Shown piece after piece: positions 34,834 to 43,498 of a stretch of DNA of 64,000 nt; positions within the stretch are counted from its first letter, which is position 1; the number at the start of each line of letters is the position of its first letter. The position numbers and the translations under genes were made by a program. The notes under the pieces were generated by a model. That model worked only from the letters and a program-made list of their open reading frames with translations. It did not search any database and was not told the DNA's origin. The stretch spans positions 62,001 to 126,000 of the forward strand of contig NZ_MCGQ01000029.1 in the NCBI RefSeq assembly GCF_002242805.1, written 5' to 3'. The stretch is from Streptomyces diastatochromogenes. Its GTDB lineage: Bacteria > Actinomycetota > Actinomycetes > Streptomycetales > Streptomycetaceae.

Positions 34834-35688
34834 TCACACGGCCGCCGTTGCGGTCCAGGCGTGGGCGTTGCGCCGCACGAACTCGCGGAAGGTGGTCGCC
34901 TTCTGGCCGGTGACCTTCTCGATGTCGTCGTTGGGCGTGGAGCCGTGACCGGTGATGATGGTGCCGGTCAGCCACCGGAGCATCACCGCGTACTCGGCGG
35001 GCACGATTCCGGCGGCGACGGCGCCGCCGATCCAGGCCTCGGGGTCGAGGTCCTGGTGCGTGACGGACCGGCCGGTCACGGCGGTGATGATGTCGGCGAC
35101 TTCACCGACCGTGAGGGCCTGCGGCCCGGTGGGCGCGTAGGAGGCCCCGGCATGGACCTCGGGGGCGAGCAGCGTCTCGGCCGCGACGGCGGCGATGTCG
35201 GCCGCGTCGACGAAGGCTTCCGTGCCGCTGCCGGTGGGGACCGTGATCGCCCCGTTGATGACGGGCAGGTGGGCGTCGGCGAAGTTCTGCATCACCCAGG
35301 CCGGGCGCACGACGGAGTGGGTGATGGCCGTTCGGGCGGCCAGGTCGGCCTCGACGGCCTTGATGTCGATCTGCGGCGGGGTGTCGTCGGCGCCGTAGGT
35401 GCTCAGGTAGGTGACGTGGCGCACGCCGGCGGCCTCGGCGAGGTCGAGGAAGGCCGCGACCTGGTCGGCGTACGCGACCCGCATGACGGGCGTGACGAGG
35501 TAGAGGCTGTCGACGCCGGCCAGGGCGTCGGCGTGGGTGGCCGGGTTGTCCCAGTCGAACAGCACGTCGGCGCCGTGACGGGCCGCGGTACGGGCGCTGT
35601 GCCCCCGCTCGACGAGCCTCTTCGCCAGGAGCGAGCCGGTGCGGCCGGTGCCGCCGAGAACGAGCGTGGTCTGCGGTGATTCGGTCAT
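34834..35688 (-). CDS. NmrA-type NAD(P)-binding oxidoreductase
   Basis: The 284-residue protein is an atypical short-chain dehydrogenase with the N-terminal dinucleotide motif LVLGGTGRTGSLLAKRLV. It resembles NmrA/QOR2 proteins that reduce quinones or sense NADPH. VTYLSTYGADD holds the Tyr/Ser region and VRPAWVMQNFAD the family core. The start at 35688 is the first ATG matching the family. It is divergent from the AraC gene 112 bp away, which may control it. Confidence 0.88.
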   Translation of the reverse strand: MTESPQTTLVLGGTGRTGSLLAKRLVERGHSARTAARHGADVLFDWDNPATHADALAGVDSLYLVTPVMRVAYADQVAAFLDLAEAAGVRHVTYLSTYGADDTPPQIDIKAVEADLAARTAITHSVVRPAWVMQNFADAHLPVINGAITVPTGSGTEAFVDAADIAAVAAETLLAPEVHAGASYAPTGPQALTVGEVADIITAVTGRSVTHQDLDPEAWIGGAVAAGIVPAEYAVMLRWLTGTIITGHGSTPNDDIEKVTGQKATTFREFVRRNAHAWTATAAV

Positions 35689-35800
35689 GACTTCATCGTG
35701 CGAGAGGCCATGGGAGCGGATCAATGTGTGAATCGCTCGTTCTTTTACGTCAAACGCTCTGATCATTGCCTGCCGCGATCGCCCTGCTGATACTGGTCGT

Positions 35801-36745
35801 ATGGACCTACTGCGTGATCACCTTGCGCGGGCTCGCGCCGGCGGCGCGGTGTTCGCCCGTACGGTCGCCGAGCCCCCGTGGGGGCTGCGGCTGGCCGGCA
35901 CGATCCAGCTGTCCGTGCACACGGTCGTCCGGGGCCGGGGATGGCTGTGGTTCGACGCCGACGACCCGGGCCGCGCGGTGGAGCTCGTGCCCGGGGAGGT
36001 GACCCTCGTACGCGGCGGCACCGACCACTACATCGGCCACGAGCCCGGCACCGATTGCCTCGAACCGGAGGAGTTCCGGACCCGGCACGCCCACGACGGG
36101 GAGTCCGACAACCCCGGGGCGACCGTGTTCCTCTGCGGCGCCTACCGGTTCTCCGGCGACATCGGCACCGGGCTGCTCGAAGCCCTGCCGCAGGTCCTGA
36201 CCCTGCAAGCGGCCGTCGGCGATCCACTGAGGGACGTGATCGCCCTGCTCTCCCACGAGCTGGCCAACCCCGAACCGGGCCAGCCCACCGTGCTCGACCG
36301 ACTCCTCGACGTCCTCCTGGTACTCGCCATCCGCAGCGACTTCCGCCGCAGCCCGAACGCACCCCGCTGGTACCGCGCCTCCGCCGACCCCCGTCTGAGC
36401 CCCGCGCTCCAGGCCATGCACGAGGACGCCGGCCACCCCTGGTCCGTCCCCGAACTCGCAGCGCTCAGCGGCCTGTCCCGGGCCGCCTTCGCACGCACCT
36501 TCCACGAGGCACTCGGCCAGACGCCCATGCAGTACCTGACCGACTGGCGCATGGCCCTCGCCCGCGACCACCTGCGCACGGGCGAACTCGGCATGGCGAG
36601 CATCGCCAGGAACGTCGGCTACAGCTCGCCCTACGCATTCGCAGCCGCCTTCCGCCGCCACCACGGCGAACCACCCGGTGCCTGGCGACAACGAGAGTCG
36701 ATGCGCGACAAGGAACGCCGGCCGAGCGGTCCCCACATCCACTGA
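35801..36745 (+). CDS. AraC-family regulator with cupin-like domain
   Basis: The 314-residue protein has an N-terminal cupin_6-like sensor (LRLAGTIQLSVHTVVRGRGWLW) and a C-terminal pair of AraC-type helix-turn-helices (about 200-295: WSVPELAALSGLSRAAFARTF and MASIARNVGYSSPYAFAAAFRR). The family regulates genes for small aldehyde, quinone or stress-related compounds. It stands divergently from the NmrA-SnoaL pair, making it their likely regulator. Confidence 0.9.
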   Translation: MDLLRDHLARARAGGAVFARTVAEPPWGLRLAGTIQLSVHTVVRGRGWLWFDADDPGRAVELVPGEVTLVRGGTDHYIGHEPGTDCLEPEEFRTRHAHDGESDNPGATVFLCGAYRFSGDIGTGLLEALPQVLTLQAAVGDPLRDVIALLSHELANPEPGQPTVLDRLLDVLLVLAIRSDFRRSPNAPRWYRASADPRLSPALQAMHEDAGHPWSVPELAALSGLSRAAFARTFHEALGQTPMQYLTDWRMALARDHLRTGELGMASIARNVGYSSPYAFAAAFRRHHGEPPGAWRQRESMRDKERRPSGPHIH

Positions 36746-36752
36746 CGGGTAG

Positions 36753-36813
36753 CGCCCGCCGCATCCGCGGGCGAGATCAGTCGTCGGCGGCTTTTCATCA
36801 TCGGCTGCCGCCG
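36753..36813 (+). terminator. Two consecutive hairpins after the AraC gene
   Basis: CGCCCGC/GCGGGCG (36753-36759 with 36767-36773) and CGGCGGC/GCCGCCG (36785-36791 with 36807-36813) form two 7-bp stems 8 to 68 bases past the stop. They probably end AraC transcription before the secreted nuclease-like gene. Confidence 0.55.
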
Positions 36814-36891
36814 GATCGAGAGGCAACTCTCACGTCACGCACTGATATTGAACAATTTTCGCAACTATCCTTCAAAATCAAACAGGTTGGC

Positions 36892-38232
36892 ATGAGCATG
36901 GTCCCCATGCGACCCATGAGACGACTCCTCACCGCCCTCACGGCGGGCGCCCTGGCCTTCGCCGGGCTCAGCGCCTCCACCGGCACCGCCCAGGCCGCGC
37001 CCTCCGGCACGTTCAACGTGCTCACGTACAACGTGGCCGGACTCCCGGAGGGCCTCAGCTCCAGCCATCCGGCCACCAACACCCCGCTGATTTCACCGCG
37101 GTTGGCGGGGTACGACATCGTGAACGTGCAGGAGGACTTCAACTACCACGCGGCGCTGTACGCGGGCGACAACCACCCGTACCGCACGGCCACCAGCGGC
37201 GGCGCGGGCATCGGCGACGGGCTCAACACCCTCTCGAAGTACCCCTTCGAGGACTTCGAGCGGGTCAAGTGGAACAACTGCACCGGCACCAACTGCCTGA
37301 CCCCCAAGGGCTTCACCCTCGCCCGGGTGCGCCTGGCCGAGGGTGTCTTCGTCGACCTGTACAACCTGCACCCCAACGCCGACGACACCGACGACGCCCT
37401 CGCCGCCCGCCGCGCCAACATCGCCCAGGTGTCGGCCTTCATCAAGGCCAACTCCGCGGGCAACGCGGTGATCGTCATGGGCGACACCAACACCCGCTAC
37501 ACCCGCGCCGGCGACAACATCCGCACGCTCGTCGACGACAACGGGCTGACCGACGCGTGGGTGAAGCTGGTGAAGGGCGGTACGGCTCCCACCCAGGGCG
37601 CCGACCCGCTGCTCTGCCCGACATCGGCCCCGACGAACGACTGCGAGGTGGTCGACAAGGTCCTCTACCGCGGCAGCAACCTGGTGAACCTGACGGCCAC
37701 CCGCTACAACGACGAGTGGGCGAAGTTCCTGGACTCGTCCGGCGGGAACCTCTCCGACCACTTCCCGCACACCGTCGACTTCTCGTACACCCTCAACACG
37801 AAGCTCCACGCGAGCGACTTCTTCGGCGGCCCGCACGGCACGGCCTTCAACGACGCCGACGACCTCCCGTCCACCCTCGCCCCCCGCACACTCACCCTGC
37901 GCGGCGACGCCCGCCTGGACGCGGTCTCCCTCACCCACGACGGCGGCACGGTCCTCACCCACGGCGGCACGGGCGGTACGGCGACCTCCCTGACCCTGGC
38001 CTCCGGTGAGCACCTCACCTCGGCGAAGCTGACGGAGGGCCAGAAGGACGGCCGTACCCGGATCTTCTCGGCCGCCTTCGGCACCGACAAGGGGCGCACC
38101 CTGTCCACCGGTACGGCGACCACGGACACCGTCACCTTCACCGCGCCGTCCGGCTGGCAGATCGTCGGCTTCACCGGCCGCTCCGGCGACGAGATCGACA
38201 AGCTCGGGGTGCTGTACGCGCCGATCAGCTGA
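36892..38232 (+). CDS. Secreted endonuclease/exonuclease/phosphatase-fold enzyme with jacalin-like lectin domain
   Basis: The 446-residue protein has a signal peptide (RRLLTALTAGALAFAGLSA, cleavage near AQAAP). The EEP catalytic domain (about 38-300) has the landmarks FNVLTYNVAGLP, VNVQEDF, VIVMGDTNTRYTR and NLSDHFPHTVDF with the Ser-Asp-His terminus. A jacalin-like lectin domain follows (about 335-446, LDAVSLTHDGGT...GGTGGTATSLTLASGEHLT). The fold includes sphingomyelinases, DNases and inositol phosphatases; the substrate is not clear. Start: several near ATGs exist (36892, 36898, 36907, 36916); the first follows AGG by 5 bases. The upstream 50 bases are unusually AT-rich. Confidence 0.87.
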   Translation: MSMVPMRPMRRLLTALTAGALAFAGLSASTGTAQAAPSGTFNVLTYNVAGLPEGLSSSHPATNTPLISPRLAGYDIVNVQEDFNYHAALYAGDNHPYRTATSGGAGIGDGLNTLSKYPFEDFERVKWNNCTGTNCLTPKGFTLARVRLAEGVFVDLYNLHPNADDTDDALAARRANIAQVSAFIKANSAGNAVIVMGDTNTRYTRAGDNIRTLVDDNGLTDAWVKLVKGGTAPTQGADPLLCPTSAPTNDCEVVDKVLYRGSNLVNLTATRYNDEWAKFLDSSGGNLSDHFPHTVDFSYTLNTKLHASDFFGGPHGTAFNDADDLPSTLAPRTLTLRGDARLDAVSLTHDGGTVLTHGGTGGTATSLTLASGEHLTSAKLTEGQKDGRTRIFSAAFGTDKGRTLSTGTATTDTVTFTAPSGWQIVGFTGRSGDEIDKLGVLYAPIS

Positions 38233-38623
38233 GCGGGACGTCCGCCCAGACCGTCTTGTACACGCCGTCCGGGCGGAGTTCCACGCCCCACTTCTCCGCC
38301 AGCACCTCGACCATCAACAGCCCCCGCCCACCCTCGTCCGGCTCCCCCTGCGCCCGCATGGGGAGCCGCTCCACACGCGCGTCCAGCACCTCCACGCGCA
38401 CGACATCCCCCTTCAGCAGCAACCGCACGCGGAAACCGCGCCCCCGGACCCGTCCGTGTCGTACGGCGTTCGCGGCGAGTTCGGCGGCGACGAGCGTGAC
38501 GGTGTCGCTCACCTTGCTCCCATGTGCGAACCCCCATACATCCATCCGGTTCGCCACCAGGTGCCGCGCCCGCCGGGCGCCGTGCGGTGTCGCGCTGAAG
38601 AGCTGGGTGAACGTACGTTGCAT
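38225..38623 (-). CDS. RsbW-like ATP-binding regulatory protein
   Basis: The 132-residue protein is a short HATPase_c protein. The N-box region reads VTLVAAELAANAVRHG and the G-box VDGR-like region GEPDEGGRGLLMVEVLAEKWGV. It stands divergently from the XRE-DUF397 pair; this three-gene cluster recurs widely in streptomycetes and is linked to developmental control in whiJ-type loci. Its last 8 bases overlap the end of the convergent EEP gene. The ATG at 38623 fits the family; 20 upstream codons lack homology. Confidence 0.85.
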   Translation of the reverse strand: MQRTFTQLFSATPHGARRARHLVANRMDVWGFAHGSKVSDTVTLVAAELAANAVRHGRVRGRGFRVRLLLKGDVVRVEVLDARVERLPMRAQGEPDEGGRGLLMVEVLAEKWGVELRPDGVYKTVWADVPLS

Positions 38624-38665
38624 GCCCCAACCGTCCCGCCGGGCACGGGAGTCGACCAGCGACAG

Positions 38666-38711
38666 AACTCGTACGCTACGCACTGTACGAGTTCACGCTC
38701 TGGACAGTCAC
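38666..38711. promoter_or_regulatory. Operator-like inverted repeat overlapping a promoter
   Basis: AACTCGTAC (38666-38674) and GTACGAGTT (38685-38693) are perfect 9-bp arms around a 10-base spacer, in the middle of the divergent region between the ATPase and XRE genes. On the minus strand a -10 (TACAGT, 38687-38682) lies within the repeat, with GTGACT (38711-38706) 18 bases upstream. This arrangement suggests repression of the ATPase gene by the XRE protein. Confidence 0.55.
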
Positions 38712-38738
38712 CGTGACGTTCCGTGACCCTTGGTCGAC

Positions 38739-39584
38739 ATGACCGACAGCACCATCAGCATCGAGCAGACCACCAACGAGCCCGAGCCGTCCGACAGCCT
38801 GAAGGCGTTCGGCGCGGCACACAAGGCCTTTCGCAGGCGGGCGGGTTACACGCAGGAGCAGTACGCGCCGCTGGTCGGGTACCAGCCGGGGACGATCGCT
38901 TCCATCGAGCAGGGGCGGCGGTTTCCGCCCCGGGTGTTCGTGGAGCGGGCGGAGGAAGTCCTGGACGCGTTCGGTGTGTTGAAGGAGGTGTACAAGCACG
39001 CGACCAGGGAGAAGGGGCTGGCTTCGTGGTTCCGGCAGTGGGCGGAGCTGGAGGAGCAGGCGATCAGTCTGTACACGTGGGAGAACCGGTTTGTTCCGGG
39101 GCTGCTGCAGACGGAGGCGTACGCGCGGACGCTGTTCAGCGAGCGGATCCCGATGTTCAGCGACTCGGAGATCGAGGCCCAGGTGTCGGCCCGACTTGAG
39201 CGCCAGACGCTGCTCAAGGACCGACCCAACACGTTGTTCAGCTTCATCGTCGAGGAGCACGTACTCCGGCGGCTCACCGGCGGCGCGGACGTCATGCGTG
39301 AGCAGATCGAGCACATCCTGGAGGCAACGGAACCGCGCAACGTAGAGTTCCAGGTGATGCCGATGTCCCGCGGGTTCCACGCCGGCCTGAACGGCCCCGT
39401 CCAACTGCTGGAGACCCCCGAGAACGAGTGGTTCGCCTACTCCGAGGGGCAGGAAAACGGCCAGTTCATCGTCAAGCCGAACACGATCAGCGCACTCCAC
39501 ATGCGTTATGCGAAACTTCGCTCACAGGCTCTGACCCCGGAGGACACCCGGAGCCTGCTGGAGCGGATTCGAGGAGCGCTATGA
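38739..39584 (+). CDS. XRE-family regulator with DUF5753 domain (WhiJ-like)
   Basis: The 281-residue protein has an N-terminal XRE helix-turn-helix (about 25-80, GYTQEQYAPLVGYQPGTIASIEQGRR) followed by a DUF5753 domain (about 95-280: YTWENRFVPGLLQTEAYARTLF). These proteins pair with DUF397 proteins. The ATG at 38739 is used; a TTG three codons earlier is in frame. Its stop overlaps the DUF397 start (ATGA). Confidence 0.92.
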   Translation: MTDSTISIEQTTNEPEPSDSLKAFGAAHKAFRRRAGYTQEQYAPLVGYQPGTIASIEQGRRFPPRVFVERAEEVLDAFGVLKEVYKHATREKGLASWFRQWAELEEQAISLYTWENRFVPGLLQTEAYARTLFSERIPMFSDSEIEAQVSARLERQTLLKDRPNTLFSFIVEEHVLRRLTGGADVMREQIEHILEATEPRNVEFQVMPMSRGFHAGLNGPVQLLETPENEWFAYSEGQENGQFIVKPNTISALHMRYAKLRSQALTPEDTRSLLERIRGAL

Positions 39585-39772
39585 GCACCACCGAACTGGC
39601 CTGGTTCAAGAGCAGCTACAGCGGCGACAGCTCCGGCGACTGCATCGAAGTCGCTACCTGCCCCACCACCATCCACGTCCGCGACTCCAAGAACACCACC
39701 GGCCCCCAGCTCGCCCTCACCCCGGCCTCCTGGACGGAGTTCCTGGCGTTCGCCGCTCGCGGCCGCGGGTGA
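39581..39772 (+). CDS. DUF397 protein
   Basis: The 63-residue protein is a typical DUF397 member: WFKSSYSGDSSGDCIEVA, VRDSKNTTGPQL and WTEFLAFA. In the WhiJ family this small protein is thought to bind and modulate the XRE partner. The start overlaps the XRE stop by four bases and its own stop overlaps the next start, so it is translated as part of a coupled set. Confidence 0.93.
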   Translation: MSTTELAWFKSSYSGDSSGDCIEVATCPTTIHVRDSKNTTGPQLALTPASWTEFLAFAARGRG

Positions 39773-41310
39773 GGTCGGAGCCTTTCAACCGCCGGGTGCG
39801 GCTGGTCGTCGAAGTACGTGACGACCATGACGAACTGGAGCTGGCGGAGAGTGTGTTCGCCGCTCAGGGATGGCGGGTTCGCCCGGCGCGGGACGGCGAC
39901 GCGGTCAGCGCGGACGACGGATACTCGGCGCTGATCGTCGAAGTCCCGCTCCGGGGCTCCCGCTTGACCGCCAGGTCGATGGCAAGCGAGCAGGTGACGA
40001 CACTCGCCGCCCGGCGGAAGCTGGACGTCTGGGTGCGCGAGGCCAAGCTCGTACGGCCCAAGCCCGCCGAGCCGAACACGACGTACCACGTCCATCACAA
40101 GGTGCCGGACGGCGCGAGCCCCGCTCTGCGGTGGCTCGCCGAGCACTGGATAGCCGTCGGCGGGTGGGACGTACGCCATACGCTGCATCTGCGCGGCGAG
40201 TACACGGAAGAGCAACGCGACCGCGCGCTCGCCGAGTTGAACGGGCGGAACCTCGGCGGGGCGCCGTTCGACCCCGATGCGCACGACGTCCGTAGGGCGA
40301 TCGGTCCCCGGCCGCGCGACGGATCGATGGATCGACACCGGAAGGCGCTGCAGTTCGCCGTCATCGGTGTGGTCGTACTCGTGAGTCTCGCGTGCGGGAT
40401 CACCCTTGGGGCGTCGAACACGCCCTGGCGGTTCCTGGCACTGGTCTGGCCGCTCGGTATGTGCTGGCCGGTGGGTACGTGGGTGTCCGCCAACGAGCCC
40501 CGGCCGTGGCTCGTCCGGCTCGGGATCGGCGTGGCCCTGGTCTGGGGCCTGACCGCCTTCGGGTTCATCTGGGGGGACTCCCAACCGGGTGGACTGTCCA
40601 GACAGTTCGCCGGGATTCTCCTCACCCTGCTCCTCGGCTTCACGGTCTTCGGCCTGTGGTACGCCCTGAGCGAGTCCTGGTTCAGCCGCAACATGCAGTG
40701 GTTCCTGCCCGTACTCGCGGCGCCGTTGCCGTTCGTGCTGCCGTGGGCCGGGTCGTATCTGCACTCCATGTACCTGGAGGAGCGCTTCGGGGTCCCGGCC
40801 GACTCGGTGCATGTGGCCTTCTACTGGCAGTACGCCGTGGCGCTGCGGCCGCTGGGGCTGGCCGTGGCGTGTTCGCTGGTGCTGGTCGCGCTGGGCGGCT
40901 GGGCCCGTCACTTCAACCTCCAGACGGGGGCGAGCGGACTCGTGCGATGGGTCCTGCCGCTGATGGTGCTGGTCGCGGTCCTGTCCGTGGCGATCGAGGC
41001 GCTGACCGGCGTGGACCATGCCGCCGACCGAACGATCGCGGACGCCACCGCCGGGAAGCGCTACCCGGCCGCGTACTTCGGCATCCGGGGCGAACTCGTC
41101 TGCGTCGCACCGCTCAACCCGAAGATTCCCGTCATCAACGGGCCGGTACCGACGACCCACCCGGTCCTCGTCTTCCAGGCGAGCGGTGACACCGTCTGGC
41201 TCTGGGATCCGGACCCGGCCCGGGGCAAGGACACGTCCCGCCATGCCCTGCGTGTGAGGGCGGAGGACGTGCAGTTGGCCGCCGGCGGCGGCAGGCGGTG
41301 CCGTGCCTGA
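39769..41310 (+). CDS. Membrane protein of unknown function coupled to the XRE/DUF397 pair
   Basis: The 513-residue protein starts with a soluble N-terminal region of about 180 residues (RRVRLVVEVRDDHDELELAESVFAAQGWRVRP), followed by roughly seven hydrophobic segments between about 190 and 420 (for example ALQFAVIGVVVLVSLACGIT, GLAVACSLVLVALGGWA) and a C-terminal soluble stretch with beta pattern. No family recognised. The GTG at 39769 overlaps the DUF397 stop (GTGA), so it is translationally coupled and probably part of the same regulatory module. Confidence 0.7.
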   Translation: MRSEPFNRRVRLVVEVRDDHDELELAESVFAAQGWRVRPARDGDAVSADDGYSALIVEVPLRGSRLTARSMASEQVTTLAARRKLDVWVREAKLVRPKPAEPNTTYHVHHKVPDGASPALRWLAEHWIAVGGWDVRHTLHLRGEYTEEQRDRALAELNGRNLGGAPFDPDAHDVRRAIGPRPRDGSMDRHRKALQFAVIGVVVLVSLACGITLGASNTPWRFLALVWPLGMCWPVGTWVSANEPRPWLVRLGIGVALVWGLTAFGFIWGDSQPGGLSRQFAGILLTLLLGFTVFGLWYALSESWFSRNMQWFLPVLAAPLPFVLPWAGSYLHSMYLEERFGVPADSVHVAFYWQYAVALRPLGLAVACSLVLVALGGWARHFNLQTGASGLVRWVLPLMVLVAVLSVAIEALTGVDHAADRTIADATAGKRYPAAYFGIRGELVCVAPLNPKIPVINGPVPTTHPVLVFQASGDTVWLWDPDPARGKDTSRHALRVRAEDVQLAAGGGRRCRA

Positions 41311-41322
41311 GTGACCACCTGA

Positions 41323-41351
41323 ACCTAGATCCCCTAGGATTCCCCCTAGGT
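41323..41351. promoter_or_regulatory. Repeated CCTAGG sites upstream of the TetR gene
   Basis: ACCTAG (41323-41328), CCTAGG (41333-41338) and CCTAGGT (41345-41351) lie at 10- to 12-base spacing; the outer pair ACCTAG/CTAGGT form an inverted repeat centred on the middle one. The region ends 20 bases before the TetR start, a likely autoregulatory operator. Confidence 0.5.
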
Positions 41352-41371
41352 GACCAAGGAGGAGGTGTCAG

Positions 41372-41956
41372 ATGGCCCGTGCGGGACTCACCGTCGACCG
41401 ACTGGTCGCGGCCGCCGCCGACCTCGCCGACGAGGCGGGCTTCGAGAACGTCAGCCTGTCCGCGCTGGCCCGGCACTTCGGGGTGAAGGACGCGAGCCTG
41501 TACTCGCACGTCCGCAACCTGAACGACCTGCGCACCCGGCTCGCCCTGCACGCGGGCGGCGAGCTGATCGACCGGATCGCGGCGGCCGTGGCGGGCCGGG
41601 CCGGGCCGGACGCGCTGGCCGCGTTCGCGGGCGCGTACCGGGCGTACGCGCTGGACCACCCGGGCCGGTACGCGGCCACCCAGATCCGCATCGACCAGGC
41701 CCTGATCGCCGACTCCCCCGCCATGCGCCGCACGGCCGAGATCACCTACGGCATGCTGCGCGCCTACGATCTGGACGAGCCGGATCTGACGGACGCCGTC
41801 CGTCTGCTGCGCAGCACCTTCCACGGCTACTGCGCCCTTGAGTCCACGGGCGGCTTCGGCGCGGCCCGCGGCGTGCAGGCCTCCTGGGACAAGGCGGTCG
41901 AAGCCCTGCACCTCACCCTCACGCACTGGCCCCGGGAGCGGAAGAACGATGACTGA
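41372..41956 (+). CDS. TetR/AcrR-family regulator
   Basis: The 194-residue protein has an N-terminal TetR helix-turn-helix (about 10-55, AAADLADEAGFENVSLSALARHFGVKDASLYSHV) and an all-helical ligand domain of the TetR_C_33/WHG type (AFAGAYRAYALDHPGRYAATQ, TFHGYCALESTGGFG). It overlaps the hydrolase start by 8 bases. It probably represses its own operon; the CCTAGG repeats lie upstream. Confidence 0.92.
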   Translation: MARAGLTVDRLVAAAADLADEAGFENVSLSALARHFGVKDASLYSHVRNLNDLRTRLALHAGGELIDRIAAAVAGRAGPDALAAFAGAYRAYALDHPGRYAATQIRIDQALIADSPAMRRTAEITYGMLRAYDLDEPDLTDAVRLLRSTFHGYCALESTGGFGAARGVQASWDKAVEALHLTLTHWPRERKNDD

Positions 41957-42683
41957 GTCCCTGTCCTACGACTCCTACGACTCCTACGACGTCACGGGCA
42001 GCGGTCCCGTCCTGCTGCTCGTGCCGGGCGGTGCCGGGCACCCCATGGGGCTCGGACCGCTCACCGAGCGGCTGGCGCAGCGCTTCACCGTGGTGACGTA
42101 CGACCCGCTGGGCCTCGCCCACGGCCGGCTCGGCCTGCCGGTCCCGGACCAGCGGCCGGCGGACTGGAGCGAGGGGGCGCACCGGGCACTGGAGGCGGTG
42201 CTGCCCCCGGACGAGCAGGCGTACGTGTTCGGGACCAGCTCCGGCGGCATCGCCGTCCTCGACCTGCTCGCCCGGCACCCGCGGCGGCTGGCGCACGTGG
42301 TGGCGCACGAGCCGCCGTGTGTGACAGTGCTGCCGGACGGCCGGGAGCGGCGGGAGGAGCTGATCGGTCAGCTGGACGGCCCCGGACGGCCGCCCGCCGA
42401 GGGCGCCGACGCAACCCCGATGGGAGTCTTCCTCGCCCACGTCCTGCGCCCGTTCTCCGCCCACCTTCCCTCCCTCACCGCCCCCGAGCACCGTCTCACC
42501 CTCGCGGTCGGCGCCGACTCACGCGGACAACTCCTCTACAACACGGGCGAGTTGCTCGCCGACCGCTTCGGCAGTCGGTTGATGGAGTTCCCGGGCGGGC
42601 ATATCGGCACCCTGGATCACCCCGTGGAGTTCGCCGACGTCCTCGCCGAAACACTCCTCTCCAGCGCACGCACCTCGTCGTAG
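41949..42683 (+). CDS. Alpha/beta hydrolase
   Basis: The 244-residue protein has an alpha/beta hydrolase fold with the oxyanion strand LLLVPGGAGHPMGLGPL, the nucleophile elbow FGTSSGGIAVLDLL, an Asp in HRLTLAVGADSRG and the His in FPGGHIGTLDHP. The N-terminus contains SYD three times, encoded by three head-to-tail TCCTACGAC units. It is translated with the TetR regulator, so it likely acts on a compound the regulator senses. Its last 67 bases overlap the convergent PEP mutase-like gene. Confidence 0.88.
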   Translation: MTESLSYDSYDSYDVTGSGPVLLLVPGGAGHPMGLGPLTERLAQRFTVVTYDPLGLAHGRLGLPVPDQRPADWSEGAHRALEAVLPPDEQAYVFGTSSGGIAVLDLLARHPRRLAHVVAHEPPCVTVLPDGRERREELIGQLDGPGRPPAEGADATPMGVFLAHVLRPFSAHLPSLTAPEHRLTLAVGADSRGQLLYNTGELLADRFGSRLMEFPGGHIGTLDHPVEFADVLAETLLSSARTSS

Positions 42684-43426
42684 GAGGGTGTCGTACCGCC
42701 CGGCACCCGCCCGGCGGCGATGTCCGACACCGCGTCCAGGGCCGCGCCCAGCGCCCGCCGGTAGAGCAGCGAGCCGAGGCTGACCCGGCGGACGCCGAGG
42801 TCGGCGAGCCGGGGCACGGTGGGTCCGGCGGGCGAGTACAGGATGTTGAGCGGGGCGTCGACGCGCCGGACGAGGGCGTCGATCCGGGCGGGGTCGGTCA
42901 GCCCCGGCACGAACACCCCGTCGGCGCCCGCCTGTTGGTAGGCGTCGAGGCGGCGCAGGGTGTCCGTCTCGTCGCCGTCGCCCAGCCAGTACGTGTCCGT
43001 ACGGGCGTTGACGAACAGACCGGGCACGGCCGCCTTCACCGCGGCAATCTTCGCGGCCTGGCGGGCGGCCGGCCCGAGCCCGTCCTCCAAGTTGATGCCG
43101 ACGACGCCGACGGCCCACAACTGCCGGGCCAGGTCAGCGACTTCATCCGGGTCGTCGGAGAAGCCGTCCTCGGCGTCGGCGGAGAGCAGGTACGGCTCCG
43201 AGCCGAGGGTGAGGGCGAGGCGCAGGGTGTGGTCGCGGGTCGCGGCCTCGCCGTCGGGCAGTCCGACGGCCGCCGCCACGGCGAGACTGGTCGTGCCGAT
43301 CGCGGGATAGCCGTGGGCCGCGAGGGCGGCGGCCGAGGCGTGGTCCCAGGCGTTGGGCAGGAGCAGCGGCTCGCCGGGGCGGTGGTGGAGTGCGGCGAAG
43401 GGTGTCACGGCAGGCTCTGCGGTCAT
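42617..43426 (-). CDS. Isocitrate lyase/PEP mutase superfamily protein
   Basis: The 269-residue protein follows the PEP mutase-like (oxaloacetate decarboxylase/2-methylisocitrate lyase) clan: LLLPNAWDHASAAALAAHGYPAIGTTS, SADAEDGFSDDPDE, INLEDG and VNARTDTYWLG. The enzymes use Mg2+ at the Asp-Glu pairs to break or make C-C or C-P bonds; the substrate is unknown. Its 3' end overlaps the convergent hydrolase by 67 bases, and the last residues (RALERSVSARTSANSTG) look like an unconserved extension. Confidence 0.87.
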   Translation of the reverse strand: MTAEPAVTPFAALHHRPGEPLLLPNAWDHASAAALAAHGYPAIGTTSLAVAAAVGLPDGEAATRDHTLRLALTLGSEPYLLSADAEDGFSDDPDEVADLARQLWAVGVVGINLEDGLGPAARQAAKIAAVKAAVPGLFVNARTDTYWLGDGDETDTLRRLDAYQQAGADGVFVPGLTDPARIDALVRRVDAPLNILYSPAGPTVPRLADLGVRRVSLGSLLYRRALGAALDAVSDIAAGRVPGGTTPSYDEVRALERSVSARTSANSTG

Positions 43427-43498
43427 ACGCCCACGGTAGGCGCGGGTCGTTTCGGCGCCGGCCGAACTGTGCGGACCAGCTGTCCCGGATCCTCCTCC

